64,000 nt of DNA, from contig WPIO01000012.1 in the NCBI GenBank assembly GCA_009760855.2, positions 2,450,001-2,514,000 of the forward strand, written 5' to 3'. Within the stretch, counting starts at the first letter, position 1. Each line of letters begins with the position of its first letter. The position numbers and the translations under genes were made by a program. Shown here piece by piece: positions 35,436-46,463 of this stretch. The notes beneath the pieces were generated by a model, which saw nothing but the letters and a program-made list of their open reading frames with translations, was not told the DNA's origin and did not search any database. This stretch comes from Cristatella mucedo (lineage: Eukaryota; Bryozoa; Phylactolaemata; Cristatellidae).

Positions 35436-36220
35436 TGGAGTCAGAGCAGTCAGCAGCAGATCGCTCGGAGTCAGAGCTCGGAGTCAGAACATCTTCGTAG
35501 GAGGAAGCGTACGCCAGCATTTGCCGGAGATGGAAATCCGCTGCTGCCTGGCAGTAGCACCCGCTTACGCCACAGACGCCATTTTCCCGACGGTTTTTAT
35601 CAACGCGATATGTGCACGAACAATTCTCACGTGTATGGGAAACCAAACGTCGAATTCATCCCCACCAAGCAACCCAGTAGTCGCGTGATTCGAGCGGCTA
35701 GGCATCCGTTAGAGGCAAAGAAAAAAATTGACCATCGCGTCGCAGATTTGACGTAGATCGTGTACAGCGACAAATATTGCTTCCCGCCACCGATCCGAAC
35801 TCGTCGCAAGCGTTAGAGCAGGCAGGAGAGTCGAGTAATAGCTAGTAAAATTATCAAAATTAAATGACTTACTGAATAGTAAGGATGATTAGAGCAAAAG
35901 CAAATAGCTATTAGGAAAAGCAAGAAAACAGAAACGAAGGCACTGTTCTTGAATTCTCACAGAGAGGCGCTGAACTTCGGTTCGCGAATGCTGGTGCTGT
36001 TGGAATTGAAAATTGTCTGGTGACGAGGTGTCTACCGGTCGGTATGATTTTCACAGGTTTTAAATGTTAATTTAATTTAAATTTTCAAGACATTCGGATT
36101 TAATGAGCGTTAACAATGACTAGGGTTCGACCAAAAGCAGGCACGCGAGGGGGCAGAATGTGCGAGCGCCCTGCGCGAAGCCTCGGCGGCACGACCACGC
36201 CTCGCGGCCACCTTTAGCGC

Positions 36221-36255
36221 TGCCGCGTTCCGCCGTCGCGAGGCGGAACGCGGCA
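36221..36255. repeat. 14-bp perfect hairpin in GC-rich DNA
   Basis: TGCCGCGTTCCGCC, a seven-base loop GTCGCGA, then GGCGGAACGCGGCA. Confidence 0.9.
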
Positions 36256-37688
36256 AAGTCGCTCGGCGTAGGCGACGCGAAATCGCATCTCCCCGCAAAG
36301 TTCGATACTAACGGCGCACCCGAGACAGAACGCTAAAGCAGCCGCAAGCTCCGACGCGTGCATTCTCTCTCGGACTCGGACGCTGGCCAGCGCGCCAGCC
36401 AGCGCACGACCGCGGGACGCCAGGCGTCCTAATTGCAGCTGTCCCTGCACGTCTGCACGTCTGCAAGCCGCGACTCACCGTTTATAACCAACCATCCCCG
36501 TAGAAATGGCGGCGGCCCGTAAAACCGCAGCAGCAGCGCCACAAACACCGCTCGGTCATAAAGTGGCCGCAGCAGCAATTACCAGGCCATAAACTGGCCA
36601 CAGCGCGAATATCGAGGCCATACACGCTGCTAGGAATACTAGGGATAGAGCAGCGATAAATTAGCCGCACTGCGAGTCTGCGGAGACGCGCCGTAGCCAA
36701 TGACGACGATCGGGATCGCCGGACGACCCAGGGCTTAGGCGGAAGGAAGGCGCTGCGCTCCAGGCGCTGCGGAGCCGCTTTAGACGCCCGACGCGGCGAA
36801 TCGCACCGCGCCGAACGCGGGGCAGCCGGGCTCGCTCAACGGTGGCTGCGTACGAGCGGAGGAGACCGCGGCGGCTGCGTACCGCGCGCTCTCCCTGCCG
36901 CGCATCTCGTTGCCGCTTCACTTCCTGCGCGCGGGCCTCGCTTCCGCGGCTGCTTTTTGCTCAGAGCGCGAAACCGCTCTTTTCCGGCCGCCCTGCAGCA
37001 ACGCAACCGACTACTACTCTGCTTCCGCCTTAGCCGAGCGCTTCCGCGGCTGCTGCTGCTGCGCGCGCAGCACGCTTAAAATAAATCGCCTTTCTTCCCA
37101 TCGCTCTGTCGGCGCTTTAATGCCAGCGGCTGTGGCTTAGCAGGCCGAACGCTTTCGCTTAGTTTTCTCTCTTCTTTTGAAAGCGAACTCCAACACGTCG
37201 GCCGCTTTTTACTTCACGCGTCCGCGGGGAAAAATGATTGTTGTTACATAACTAACGAGAAAAACGGCAGAGAGGCCTATTCTTCCTTAGGCTTGTTCCT
37301 CTCTCGCTTATTCCTCTCTCCCCCGTTCTCGAGAAAATCACTTCGTTTCGCCGCACAAGCGGTGCGGGGAGGGCCGGCCCAGTAACGGGCAGACGGCCTT
37401 TTACTCGACGGCGCACAAGGAGTAGTGCCGCGAAGGTAGTTTGGCACACTCTGGCGCTTTGTAGTAGCCTGCCGATGTTTGAACTTCGTGCGGCCGATTC
37501 ATTTCGCACAGCGGTAACTCGCGGCGATCAGAAAATGAGCGCCCGCCGTTTCCATCAGTAAACCGCATCCGGTCAGCTGGCCAGCACCGAGGCCAGCTGA
37601 CCAGAACTATGTCGCTCGCTGTCGAGTTGAGCGCTCTTCGCAGCCGGGCGAAGAGCTCACAGCGGTTCACTTTCGCCTGGTAGCTGCT

Positions 37689-37694
<6 letters not shown>

Positions 37695-37731
<37 letters not shown>
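37695..37731. repeat. (CCG)n triplet run
   Basis: About 11 CCG units, giving an Ala/Pro/Arg run in any frame. No gene was identified around it. Confidence 0.9.
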
Positions 37732-37844
37732 TCCTCTCCGATCGACCTCGGAGGGGGATAGCGCGCCGCGTCGGCGCACTTTGAAAGCCGCACTGGCCTC
37801 GCTCTTCTTCTCGCTGGCCTCGCTCGACTTCGCGGATTGCCGCC

Positions 37845-37905
37845 AAGAGATTAAGTTCTCCGAGGGCGCTTTATCAAGTGAATTATTATTATTATTATTA
37901 TTAAG
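37845..37905 (+). repeat. LINE-A tail remnant next to copy 2
   Basis: Only AAGAGATTAAGTTCTCCGAG, GGCGCTTTATCAAGTG and (ATT)n are left. It lies directly upstream of the large copy 2, in the same direction, so the full element may have inserted near an older (ATT)n tail. Confidence 0.75.
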
Positions 37906-38100
37906 TCGCTAAGTGCATATTCTATAGTGCATATTCATATAGCATATTCTCGCCTCCTGACATAGAGCGCTCCAACGTGCGTTCTTGTTCGTTGCAGAAT
38001 TCTTCCGAAAACCGAAGTTCTTGCGAACATCGTATACGGAAACGATACAGCTAAGACCTGTTTAAAGTTATTCTGATTGTTTTTTGACCGTAGCGCGTAA

Positions 38101-41100
38101 GAAATTACGTGCCTATGGACATCTAAACGCTTTTCGCTTCGGGCTGCTGGGTCTCCCACGCCGGCGGCTGCATTAGCTACGCCGGCGGCTAGTAACCTAC
38201 TTGTTAGTTATGGTCGTCAGCAGCTGCTATCGCTTCGTCATCGTATATCAAATGCATTCCTAGATATTAATGTTGTTGCTAAGATTCATGAACTATGCAT
38301 TAACAAAAGGAAAGCACCCCGTAGCCGCCGCGGTGGCCGGAACCGCCAGCTTAGACGCTGCTCGTTTGGTATTCCTAGCATTGTCTCGAACCGCTTAGCA
38401 CGCTCCCCCGCATGCGTCACTGTAAATCTCTCAAACTTAGTGGTCATCAGGCCTGTTGTAACCCAATCGGCCAGACTTAACGCTTGCCTTTGGAATCCTC
38501 GCTCAATGTGCAATAAACCTCTAGTAATAAACGACCTTATTTCTGAAAATGGTATCGACCTGCTCGCCCTAACTGAAACTTGGCTAAAATCGATAAACTG
38601 CCCGACAATTAAAGACGCTACTCCATCTGGTTTCACGTTCTTTCACACCCCTAGATCAATCAAAACTGGAGGTGCAGTTGCTATGATCGTGCGCTCGAAA
38701 TTCAACTTCAAGCCATTTGCGGTACCCTCGAAGCAGTCTTTTGAATCAATTGTCCTGGTCTCACCCGAAAACAAGCTACCGATAGTGGCAGTAGTCTATC
38801 GCCCACCAGGTACCAAATCCTCCTTTATCTCAGATTTCTCCGATCTCATTTCGATTCTGTGTGCAAGAAATCGATCCTTCCTCGTTATGGGTGATTTCAA
38901 CGTTCACTTTGATAACTTATCTGACGCTTTCAGCACCGAATTTCGTACATTGACAGACTCATTATCTCTTGTGGCTCATGTGCATGGCCCTACCCACATC
39001 AAGGGTCACACACTCGACCAAATTTTCTCATATAACTGCACTTTGTCATCACCAGTTATCACCAAATCCTGCTTATCTGACCACATGCAGATCTCATTCA
39101 ATCTACAGTGTGTGCCCACATTCTCCTCTAAAATAACCTGTGAATCGCAAAACCTCAAGACCCTTGACATCGATGCTGTCCGTGCGAGCATATCTGCTTC
39201 ACCTTTGCTGCTCAGTCCTCCCTCCGATCTGTCATCACTGGTAGATTGCTACAACACGACACTAGCTGACACGCTCGACGAGTTTGCACCTTTGACAAAG
39301 CGCACTGTGCGCCCCCGCCCAGACGGCCTATGGTTTACCACAGACATTAAACTAGCCAAGTCTACTAAACGAAAGCTTGAAAAGGCATACAAAAGATCCG
39401 GACTAACTGTCCATCGACAGGCATATGAAGACTACTGTAGGTCGTACCAATCGATCCTAGCAAAGGCTAAGTCTAGCTTCTATAGAAACATTGTTGAATC
39501 ACAGATGCACAATCCAAAAATGCTGATGTCGACAATAAACCATCTCCTCAACCGTTCCCAGGTTAGCTCCTTACCTGATGATCCTTGTGATGATCTAGCC
39601 GATCGCTTCTCTCGATTCTTTGTGCAGAAGATAGACAAAATCAGGGAATCCATCCCTGCGATGACAACCTTCCCACTAGAATGCTGTTCCTCGGTTCCTG
39701 GCTGCGCCTCAATGTCTGCATTTAAACAGGTCACTAGTGATGTAGTCCTAAAGCTCGTATCTCAATCAAAGAAGACAACAAGTCCACTGGACCCTATTCC
39801 CACTGTCCTGCTCCTACGTTGCATTGATCTGCTGCTGCCATGCATAACCAACATCATTAATATGTCATTAGCCTCAGGTCAGGTCCCAGCACCTTTCAAA
39901 AAAGCTGTAGTCAGGCCACTTCTCAAGAAAGCTACACTAGACCAAGAGAACTTAAGCAACTACCGCCCAGTTTCCCTTCTACCATTCCTATCAAAGACAC
40001 TGGAACGGGTCGTGGCAGACCAGCTGAACTCGTATATCGAAACCTCAAACCTTGCTAGTAAGTTCCAGTCTGGCTTTAGAGCTAATCACTCCACAGAGTC
40101 AGCATTGCTTCGGGTATACAACGACCTACTTACGAATGCAGACATGGGTAGAGTGCCTCTGCTTGTTTTGCTCGATCTTTCGGCAGCTTTTGATACCATC
40201 GATCACAAAGTACTTCTAGAGCGCCTCTCATCTCGCCTGGGCATCACTGGCACTGCTCTGCAGTGGTTCAGGTCCTATCTCAGTGGGAGACTCCAGAGTG
40301 TTGACGTGAATGGACAAAGATCATCTGAAGTACCTCTAAAATATGGAGTACCTCAGGGCTCTGTGCTAGGTCCGGTCCTTTTCACCGTTTATACTCTCCC
40401 TCTCGCTGATGTGATTGCCAAGCACAATCTAGGCTTTCACTTCTATGCGGATGACACTCAGTTGTACCTTTGCTTTGATCCCTCCCAGCCTTCGAGCACC
40501 TCAAATTCTCTCAACTCACTTGCTGCATGCATTGATGACATCCGATCATGGATGGTAGCAAATTTTCTAAAACTAAACGATGATAAAACTAACTTACTAG
40601 TTATGGGCAAACCTAGTGTTATTCAGAAATTGGAAAGGCTGACTTTCAAAATTGGCTCTGCCAGCATATCTCCAGTTGCATCAGCTCGAAATCTAGGTGT
40701 CATATTCCAAAGCGACCTCTCGTTAGACGACCACATCAGCTCCACAGTCAAATCAGCCTATTTTCAGCTTCATAACATTGCTAAAATTAGGGCTTGTTTA
40801 GATAAGCATACCACGTCTAAGTTGGTCCATGCATTCGTGACATCTCGTCTCGACTTCTGCAACTCACTGCTTACTGGCCTACCAGCATGTGCGATCAGGC
40901 GATTGCAGCTGGTGCAAAACTCTGCAGCTAGGCTTATCTGTCGTGAGCGTCGCAGTTGCCACATTACTCCACTTCTCGCCGACCTGCACTGGTTACCAGT
41001 CAAGCAACGTATTGACTTCAAGGTTTTGTCGCTCACTTATAGGTCTCTTCATTCTATGGCTCCAGCCTATCTTTCAGAGATACTACCCCATCAGGCAAAG

Positions 41101-41307
41101 CATCGTACCACTCGCTTTTCGGAATCCAACAGTCTAGAAATACCTCGTACAAACCTTAAATCCTTTGGAGACCGTGCATTTAGCTCGTATGCTCCCACAG
41201 CCTGGAACTCCCTCCCGACCTGCATCAGAACATCCCCTGACCTGACCACATTTAAAAGAAACTTAAAAACATACCTATTTAGGACAGCATTTAGTGGGTC
41301 CTTGTGA
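38101..41307 (+). CDS. LINE-A ORF2: APE endonuclease and reverse transcriptase
   Basis: Up to 1,068 codons are open. The N-terminal part has a basic segment and then an APE-type endonuclease: LWNPRSM, LLALTETWL, VYRPPGTKS, VMGDFNVH, HTLDQIFS and the catalytic SDH. The reverse transcriptase follows with YRPVSLLPFLSKTLERV, FQSGFRANHSTESAL, DLSAAFDTIDH, GVPQGSVLGP and the active-site YADDTQL. The C-terminal region (HWLPVKQRIDFKV, FSSYAPTAWNSLP) is typical of CR1/L2 elements. It nicks target DNA and primes reverse transcription there. There is no in-frame ATG before the endonuclease: the first one, in the PRSM motif, would cut into the domain. Either the copy is 5'-truncated or translation starts by frameshift, reinitiation or a non-AUG codon. 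No ORF1 was recognised. Confidence 0.93.
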   Translation, partial: EITCLWTSKRFSLRAAGSPTPAAALATPAASNLLVSYGRQQLLSLRHRISNAFLDINVVAKIHELCINKRKAPRSRRGGRNRQLRRCSFGIPSIVSNRLARSPACVTVNLSNLVVIRPVVTQSARLNACLWNPRSMCNKPLVINDLISENGIDLLALTETWLKSINCPTIKDATPSGFTFFHTPRSIKTGGAVAMIVRSKFNFKPFAVPSKQSFESIVLVSPENKLPIVAVVYRPPGTKSSFISDFSDLISILCARNRSFLVMGDFNVHFDNLSDAFSTEFRTLTDSLSLVAHVHGPTHIKGHTLDQIFSYNCTLSSPVITKSCLSDHMQISFNLQCVPTFSSKITCESQNLKTLDIDAVRASISASPLLLSPPSDLSSLVDCYNTTLADTLDEFAPLTKRTVRPRPDGLWFTTDIKLAKSTKRKLEKAYKRSGLTVHRQAYEDYCRSYQSILAKAKSSFYRNIVESQMHNPKMLMSTINHLLNRSQVSSLPDDPCDDLADRFSRFFVQKIDKIRESIPAMTTFPLECCSSVPGCASMSAFKQVTSDVVLKLVSQSKKTTSPLDPIPTVLLLRCIDLLLPCITNIINMSLASGQVPAPFKKAVVRPLLKKATLDQENLSNYRPVSLLPFLSKTLERVVADQLNSYIETSNLASKFQSGFRANHSTESALLRVYNDLLTNADMGRVPLLVLLDLSAAFDTIDHKVLLERLSSRLGITGTALQWFRSYLSGRLQSVDVNGQRSSEVPLKYGVPQGSVLGPVLFTVYTLPLADVIAKHNLGFHFYADDTQLYLCFDPSQPSSTSNSLNSLAACIDDIRSWMVANFLKLNDDKTNLLVMGKPSVIQKLERLTFKIGSASISPVASARNLGVIFQSDLSLDDHISSTVKSAYFQLHNIAKIRACLDKHTTSKLVHAFVTSRLDFCNSLLTGLPACAIRRLQLVQNSAARLICRERRSCHITPLLADLHWLPVKQRIDFKVLSLTYRSLHSMAPAYLSEILPHQAKHRTTRFSESNSLEIPRTNLKSFGDRAFSSYAPTAWNSLPTCIRTSPDLTTFKRNLKTYLFRTAFSGSL

Positions 41308-41540
41308 TTCGTCCTCGATGTGCTTATGCGTGCTGACACTGTTCATGCTGCCACTAACCACATTTGCATGCTGACCCAGTGCATGTAACCCCTAACCATG
41401 TTATTCATTTTGTTTGTTTTTCAAGCATGATTTTACTTACTATTCTATTGCGTATCACTTTGCAGCAAATGTAAAGCGCCTAGAAAGAGATTAAGTTCTC
41501 TGAGGACGCTTTATCAAGTGCAATATTATTATTATTATAA
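38101..41540 (+). mobile_element. LINE-A copy 2, CR1/L2-like, intact endonuclease-RT frame
   Basis: This is the most complete non-LTR retrotransposon of the window. The frame is open from just after a TAA at 38098 to the stop at 41307. The 3' UTR of about 230 bases ends in the AAGCGCC...GGCGCTT stem-loop and (ATT)n. The left boundary is uncertain: sequence from about 37906 may be its 5' UTR. It stands tail-to-tail with copy 3 and head-to-head with copy 1. Confidence 0.92.
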
Positions 41541-42059
41541 AGTGGTCGGATTACGGTCGCGCCGAGCTCGCGGCTCCGCGCTGCAGCGGCACGCTGCGGG
41601 AGCGATCGAATGCCTTTACAGAGAAGCGGCCGCCCGCGAGAGAGAGATGGGGGTTGAACGTGCTCCTAACCATTACGAGCGCGCGACTACGCTGCGCCGG
41701 CGCGGCGCGTCGCGACGCTGCGAGCTTCGCCCGAGGAAGCCGCGCAAGCGCGGGCGCGCGGAGAGGTACCGATCGGTGCGGCTGATCCGACTGACAGCTG
41801 ACGGGGATCGGCTGCGAATGGGCGGGGCTGGGACGGCGCGGGCGTCGAACGCGTCGGCCCTCCCCCCACATGCCGATGCTCTTTACCCGCCAATCACATG
41901 ACCGGTGCCGAGGAACCGTGGCGCGGCCAGTATTGAAGCGCCGGCGAGGCGCGGGGTCTGAGGGTGGAGCCCTTCCCCGGGAAAGGGCAGTCTGGGGGCG
42001 TCCCCCTAGCGCCTGCGGCAAGCGAAAATTGGCTAAAATGGCCTGTCAGAAATGGCCAA

Positions 42060-42425
42060 ACAGTTTGCCAATACCTCGAATAAGCCTTAAATCCTTTGGA
42101 GACACTGCCTCTAGTTCGTAAGCTCCCAAAGCCTGGAACTCACTTCCGACTTGCGTCACAACGTCCCCTGACTTGATCACATTTAAAAAGAACTTAAAAA
42201 CGCACCTATTTAGAACAGCATTTAGTGGGTCACCGCGACTCATCCTTTATGTGCTTATGCGTGCTGACCTTGTGCATGTCACCCCAACCATTATATTCAT
42301 GTTGTTTATCAACCACGGTATTTCTCACCATTCAATCGCGTTTCCCTTCGCAGCAAATGTAAAGCACCTAGAAAGAGATTGAGTTCTCTGAGGGCACTTT
42401 ATCAAGTGTATTATTATTATTATTA
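42060..42425 (+). mobile_element. LINE-A 3' fragment
   Basis: Only the last part of ORF2 (homologous to KSFGDRAFSSYAPTAWNSLP), the 3' UTR and the (ATT)n tail are present. It is more diverged than copies 1-3 and has a stop in the ORF part. It lies between copies 2 and 3 in the same direction as copy 2. Confidence 0.85.
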
Positions 42426-42555
42426 TATTCCGCTGGGCGCTCAACCGGGTGTCGGACTCGGCTGCCACCTATCAGGCCAGGGGGCGGCAGCTGCCAACCC
42501 TGCCACCGCCTGGCTTCGCCTCTGCCACGGAATTGAGGAACTGGCTTTATTTATG

Positions 42556-42629
42556 AAGTGGTCTTGTGCATTAAGAAAATAATTATTTTCTTAAGAAAAT
42601 AATTATTTTCTTAATAGACAGGACCACTT
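42556..42629. repeat. 74-base near-perfect palindrome
   Basis: The left arm AAGTGGTCTTGTGCATTAAG continues into AAAATAATTATTTTC. The right arm is its mirror, ending ACAGGACCACTT. Two inner copies of TTAAGAAAATAATTATTTTC are themselves palindromic. Confidence 0.9.
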
Positions 42630-42659
42630 AAAAAAATTATGCTGTTCGACGTCATGCTC

Positions 42660-43330
42660 GCTTAATTATAATTAGACGAGCGACTCGGGCTGCAGAAACG
42701 GCGGCGCCCCAAATCAGCTAGATTACGATTGGCAATCGTTACCCGAGGTTCCTCAAGTACAATGGCCAGGAGCAGTTTATGCTGGGATAATTTATGACCG
42801 ACGTCAAAGGAAAGCCGAAGCCGTGTAAGAGGCTGGCTCCCGAAGTTAGCGCCTTGGCAACTGAGCCGAGTTGCGCTCTAGGCCGCCGAGTAGTACGTCG
42901 GCTACTGTTTAGCGCCCGTAGCCGTCAATCGCTGTCGAGCAGACGCTCTCTACGCTATGGGCACGCTATCTCGAGGCGTTACGGGCGCTCTCCGTTGCAG
43001 CCGCGTGCCGCCGCTGCCGTCGGCATCGCAGCGTGCACAGACGCTGCATCTGCCGGCATAGATAGCCGCCATTTAGCCGAAGCTTCCGGAGCTTCGCGTC
43101 GGTATTGGTCGAGCGTCGAGCGGCTGCGACTAGCGCTCGCCGCGCTTGCGCTGCGGCGTGCAGCCTGCGTTCTGTCCGGAAGTGGGCGGACGCTGCGGCA
43201 GAACCCGTTTGCAACGCCGCGGCGGTCGCTCGGCAACGGCCGCTGCCCGCCGTGAGGGAAACGCGGCAAGGGGAAAGGCGCATGCAGAATTAATCGCGAG
43301 TATAGACACCGGCTGTATACAATTTCCTAA
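42660..43330. other. GC-rich segment, no gene supported
   Basis: A 153-codon plus frame (42794-43255) and frames of 96-105 codons on the other strand overlap. All are Arg/Ala/Ser-rich, as composition predicts. Confidence 0.45.
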
Positions 43331-43453
43331 GCAGGAGTGCGCATGGTCTTCTGGAGCGGTTTGTTAAGACCTAGCCTGTTTCCAGGCTGACGCATTTGTC
43401 CAAGGGCGCATTTCGCTCGGTACTTCCGCAGACTTGAGCTCTTTTCGTGTTGT

Positions 43454-45089
43454 TAATAATAATAATAATAATAATATTGCACTTGATAAAGCGCCCTCAG
43501 AGAACTTAATCTCTTTCTAGGCGCTTTACATTTGCTGCAAAGTGATACGCGATAGAATAGTAAGTAAAATCATGCTTGAAAAACAAACAAAATGAATAAC
43601 ATGGTTAGGGGTTACATGCACTGGGTCAGCATGCAAATGTGGTTAGTGGCAGCATGAACAGTGTCAGCACGCATAAGCACATCGAGGACGAATCACAAGG
43701 ACCCACTAAATGCTGTCCTAAATAGGTATGTTTTTAAGTTTCTTTTAAATGTGGTCAGGTCAGGGGATGTTCTGATGCAGGTCGGGAGGGAGTTCCAGGC
43801 TGTGGGAGCATACGAGCTAAATGCACGGTCTCCAAAGGATTTAAGGTTTGTACGAGGTATTTCTAGACTGTTGGATTCCGAAAAGCGAGTGGTACGATGC
43901 TTTGCCTGATGGGGTAGTATCTCTGAAAGATAGGCTGGAGCCATAGAATGAAGAGACCTATAAGTGAGCGACAAAACCTTGAAGTCAATCCGTTGCTTGA
44001 CTGGTAACCAGTGCAGGTCGGCGAGAAGTGGAGTAATGTGGCAACTGCGACGCTCACGACAGACAAGCCTAGCTGCAGAGTTTTGCACCAGCTGCAATCG
44101 CCTGATCGCACATGCTGGTAGGCCAGTAAGCAGTGAGTTGCAGAAGTCGAGACGAGATGTCACGAATGCATGGACCAACTTGGACGTGGTATGCTTATCT
44201 AAACAAGCCCTAATTTTAGCAATGTTATGAAGCTGAAAATAGGCTGATTTGACTGTGGAGCTGATGTGGTCGTCTAACGAGAGGTCGCTTTGGAATATGA
44301 CACCTAGATTTCGAGCTGATGCAACTGGAGATATGCTGGCAGAGCCAATTTTGAAAGTCAGCCTTTCCAATTTCTGAATAACACTAGGTTTGCCCATAAC
44401 TAGTAAGTTAGTTTTATCATCGTTTAGTTTTAGAAAATTTGCTGCCATCCATGATCGGATGTCATCAATGCATGCAGCAAGTGAGTTGAGAGAATTTGAG
44501 GTGCTCGAAGGCTGGGAGGGATCAAAGCAAAGGTACAACTGAGTGTCATCCGCATAGAAGTGAAAGCCTAGATTGTGCTTGGCAATCACATCAGCGAGAG
44601 GGAGAGTATAAACGGTGAAAAGGACCGGACCTAGCACAGAGCCCTGAGGTACTCCATATTTTAGAGGTACTTCAGATGATCTTTGTCCATTCACGTCAAC
44701 ACTCTGGAGTCTCCCACTGAGATAGGACCTGAACCACTGCAGAGCAGTGCCAGTGATGCCCAGGCGAGATGAGAGGCGCTCTAGAAGTACTTTGTGATCG
44801 ATGGTATCAAAAGCTGCCGAAAGATCGAGCAAAACAAGAAGAGACACTCTACCCATGTCTGCATTCCTAAGTAGGTCGTTGTATACCCGAAGCAATGCTG
44901 ACTCTGTGGAGTGATTAGCTCTAAAGCCAGACTGGAACTTACTAGCAAGGTGTGAGGTTTCGATATACGAGTTCAGCTGGTCTGCCGCGACCCGTTCCAG
45001 TGTCTTTGATAGGAATGGTAGAAGGGAGACTGGGCGGTAGTTGCTTAAGTTCTCTTGGTCTAGTGTAGCTTTCTTGAGAAGTGGCCTGT
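43454..45089 (-). mobile_element. LINE-A copy 3, 5'-truncated within RT
   Basis: The minus-strand copy runs from (ATT)n at 43454 to a break at 45089, inside the RT just after the block matching ARPLLKKATLDQ of copy 2. Reading frame is kept at least over 43693-44895 (400 codons), including GVPQGSVLGP, YADDTQL and the C-terminal region. It is nearly identical to copies 1 and 2. The break joins an unrelated segment at 45090. Confidence 0.92.
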
Positions 45090-45171
45090 TGTTCGCACTT
45101 TATCAATATGCATATACGATATTATACCCATTTAAACCAATTTAAAAAAAAATGATTTGAACCAAAATTCA

Positions 45172-45486
45172 AACCAAAACGGCTCGCTACAACCTGGTTC
45201 TGGGTCGCCTAATCGGGGCTCTTCCGGCCATCGCGTGCTCCTACCTCTCGGCAGGTGGCGCCTTCCCGCTCGCCGGTGTCCAGCTTGACAGCCGGACCTG
45301 GTCGTCGACAACGGCACCGGCGCGGCTCATGGTTGACGGTACGGTGCTGTTCGGCGGCAGAGAGGATGCCTTGGTGGTGGCGACCCAGAAAATGTTGACA
45401 AGTACGGGCATATCCCCTTCACTCCTGACCGCTGGCAACCGGTTGGTAGTGGTGAGGCCCTTCGTGGTGAGCCGTGAAGCACACTA
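45172..45486 (+). other. Unexplained open segment between LINE break and SINE-B
   Basis: The frame beginning GCT CGC TAC is open for about 105 codons to a TAG at 45486 (ARYNLVLGRLIGALPAIACS, then Ala/Gly/Ser/Thr-rich). GC content is much higher than in the AT-rich 45090-45170 next to it. No start codon precedes it and both other plus frames and two minus frames are partly open too. I cannot identify it. It could be a truncated gene piece or a fragment of an unknown repeat. Confidence 0.2.
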
Positions 45487-45640
45487 GGTAAGGTGGTTGC
45501 TTTTCACGACCTCGGTTCCGAGGTCGTGGGTTCGAATCTTGCGATGGGCGACCCTTTTTTGCCACCGCAAGCGGTGGTGATAGCCACAAAAGGCTCTTCT
45601 ACAGCTGTACAAAAGAGGCTGTTACATCAGTACGTTTTTT
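45483..45640 (+). mobile_element. SINE-B copy
   Basis: Plus strand: TTCACGACCTCGGTTCCGAG, GTCGTGGGTTCGAATCTTGC, CACCGCAAGCGGTGGTGATA, AAAAGGCTCTTCTACAGCTG and AAAGAGGCTGTTACATCAG, then poly-T. It follows the unexplained open segment at 45172-45486. Confidence 0.8.
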
Positions 45641-46046
45641 TAGTGGTCGGCGCCTTAGGCAGCTGGTGGCCAGATAGTGAAGCTCGCCTGGTGGACTTCG
45701 GCTTTGCGAGCGTGGAACGGACGGCATTGCGGCTGCTGTGCGTCTCGGGCGCCGCTTCCGGATCGGAAGCCATACGTGGTCCTGGTTCCTGATCCTTCAA
45801 ATTTTACGGTGCGTGCTATTATCTGTTTATTGTGCTTTGAGCAATAGCGGAAGTCGTGCCGTAGATGAGTTTCCGGAAGTAAAAGAGGTATAAATCTCTT
45901 GAACGTTCGGTCCTAACTTCCGAGATTGATCCGTCCGGCTACTCGCACGGGCGACAGCGACGCTCGGCGGTGGCCTTCAGCCGAGAGTGCCTTCGACCAG
46001 CGGTAAGGACGTCACCGGGTAGCGATTCGGGGCTGCCGTCGCGAGG

Positions 46047-46047
<1 letters not shown>

Positions 46048-46082
<35 letters not shown>

Positions 46083-46150
46083 CACTTGATAAAGCGCCCC
46101 TCAGAGAACTTAATCTCTCTCTGGGCGCTTTACATTTGCTGCATGTCACT
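46048..46150 (-). repeat. LINE-A tail remnant with long (AAT)n
   Basis: About eleven AAT units are followed by the well-conserved minus-strand tail hairpin and TTTACATTTGCTGCA. Confidence 0.8.
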
Positions 46151-46463
46151 CAGCGTGACTTCCCATTTTCCCTACGCTCTGGCAGTACGAGATACGACGA
46201 CTAGGTCTGGCAGCGGCGTCTGTGCATTGTTGACGCTCGCCAGCATCGCGACGGGGTGATTAATAGCCTTGCTTAACCAACATTGAAGTGTTTATTCGCG
46301 AAGATCGCTGAAACATCACCGTTTTGCGCTGGCCGCTGGTGGGTGGTAGGGTGAGCAAAGGACCCTCGAAAAAAGACGCAGAGCTGCGCTTTCGATTAAA
46401 AGTGGAAAGTGAGTCCCTTCGAACGAAAACGTCCATTCCGCTGCTAAGAATAGCGAATAAGAC

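Larger units (their letters stand above)
35436..37844. other. Sequence between head-to-head LINE copies, GC-rich, no gene seen
   Basis: AT-rich at 35820-36110, then CpG-rich to 37845 with the 14-bp hairpin and the CCG run. GGGAAAATGGCGTCTG on the minus strand at 35577-35592 resembles a YY1-type promoter element. No exon could be supported. Confidence 0.45.

Noticed and set aside
45280-45320. Actin-like VVDNGTG string in one plus frame
   Set aside because: No other actin block follows, and the match is seven residues in GC-rich DNA.
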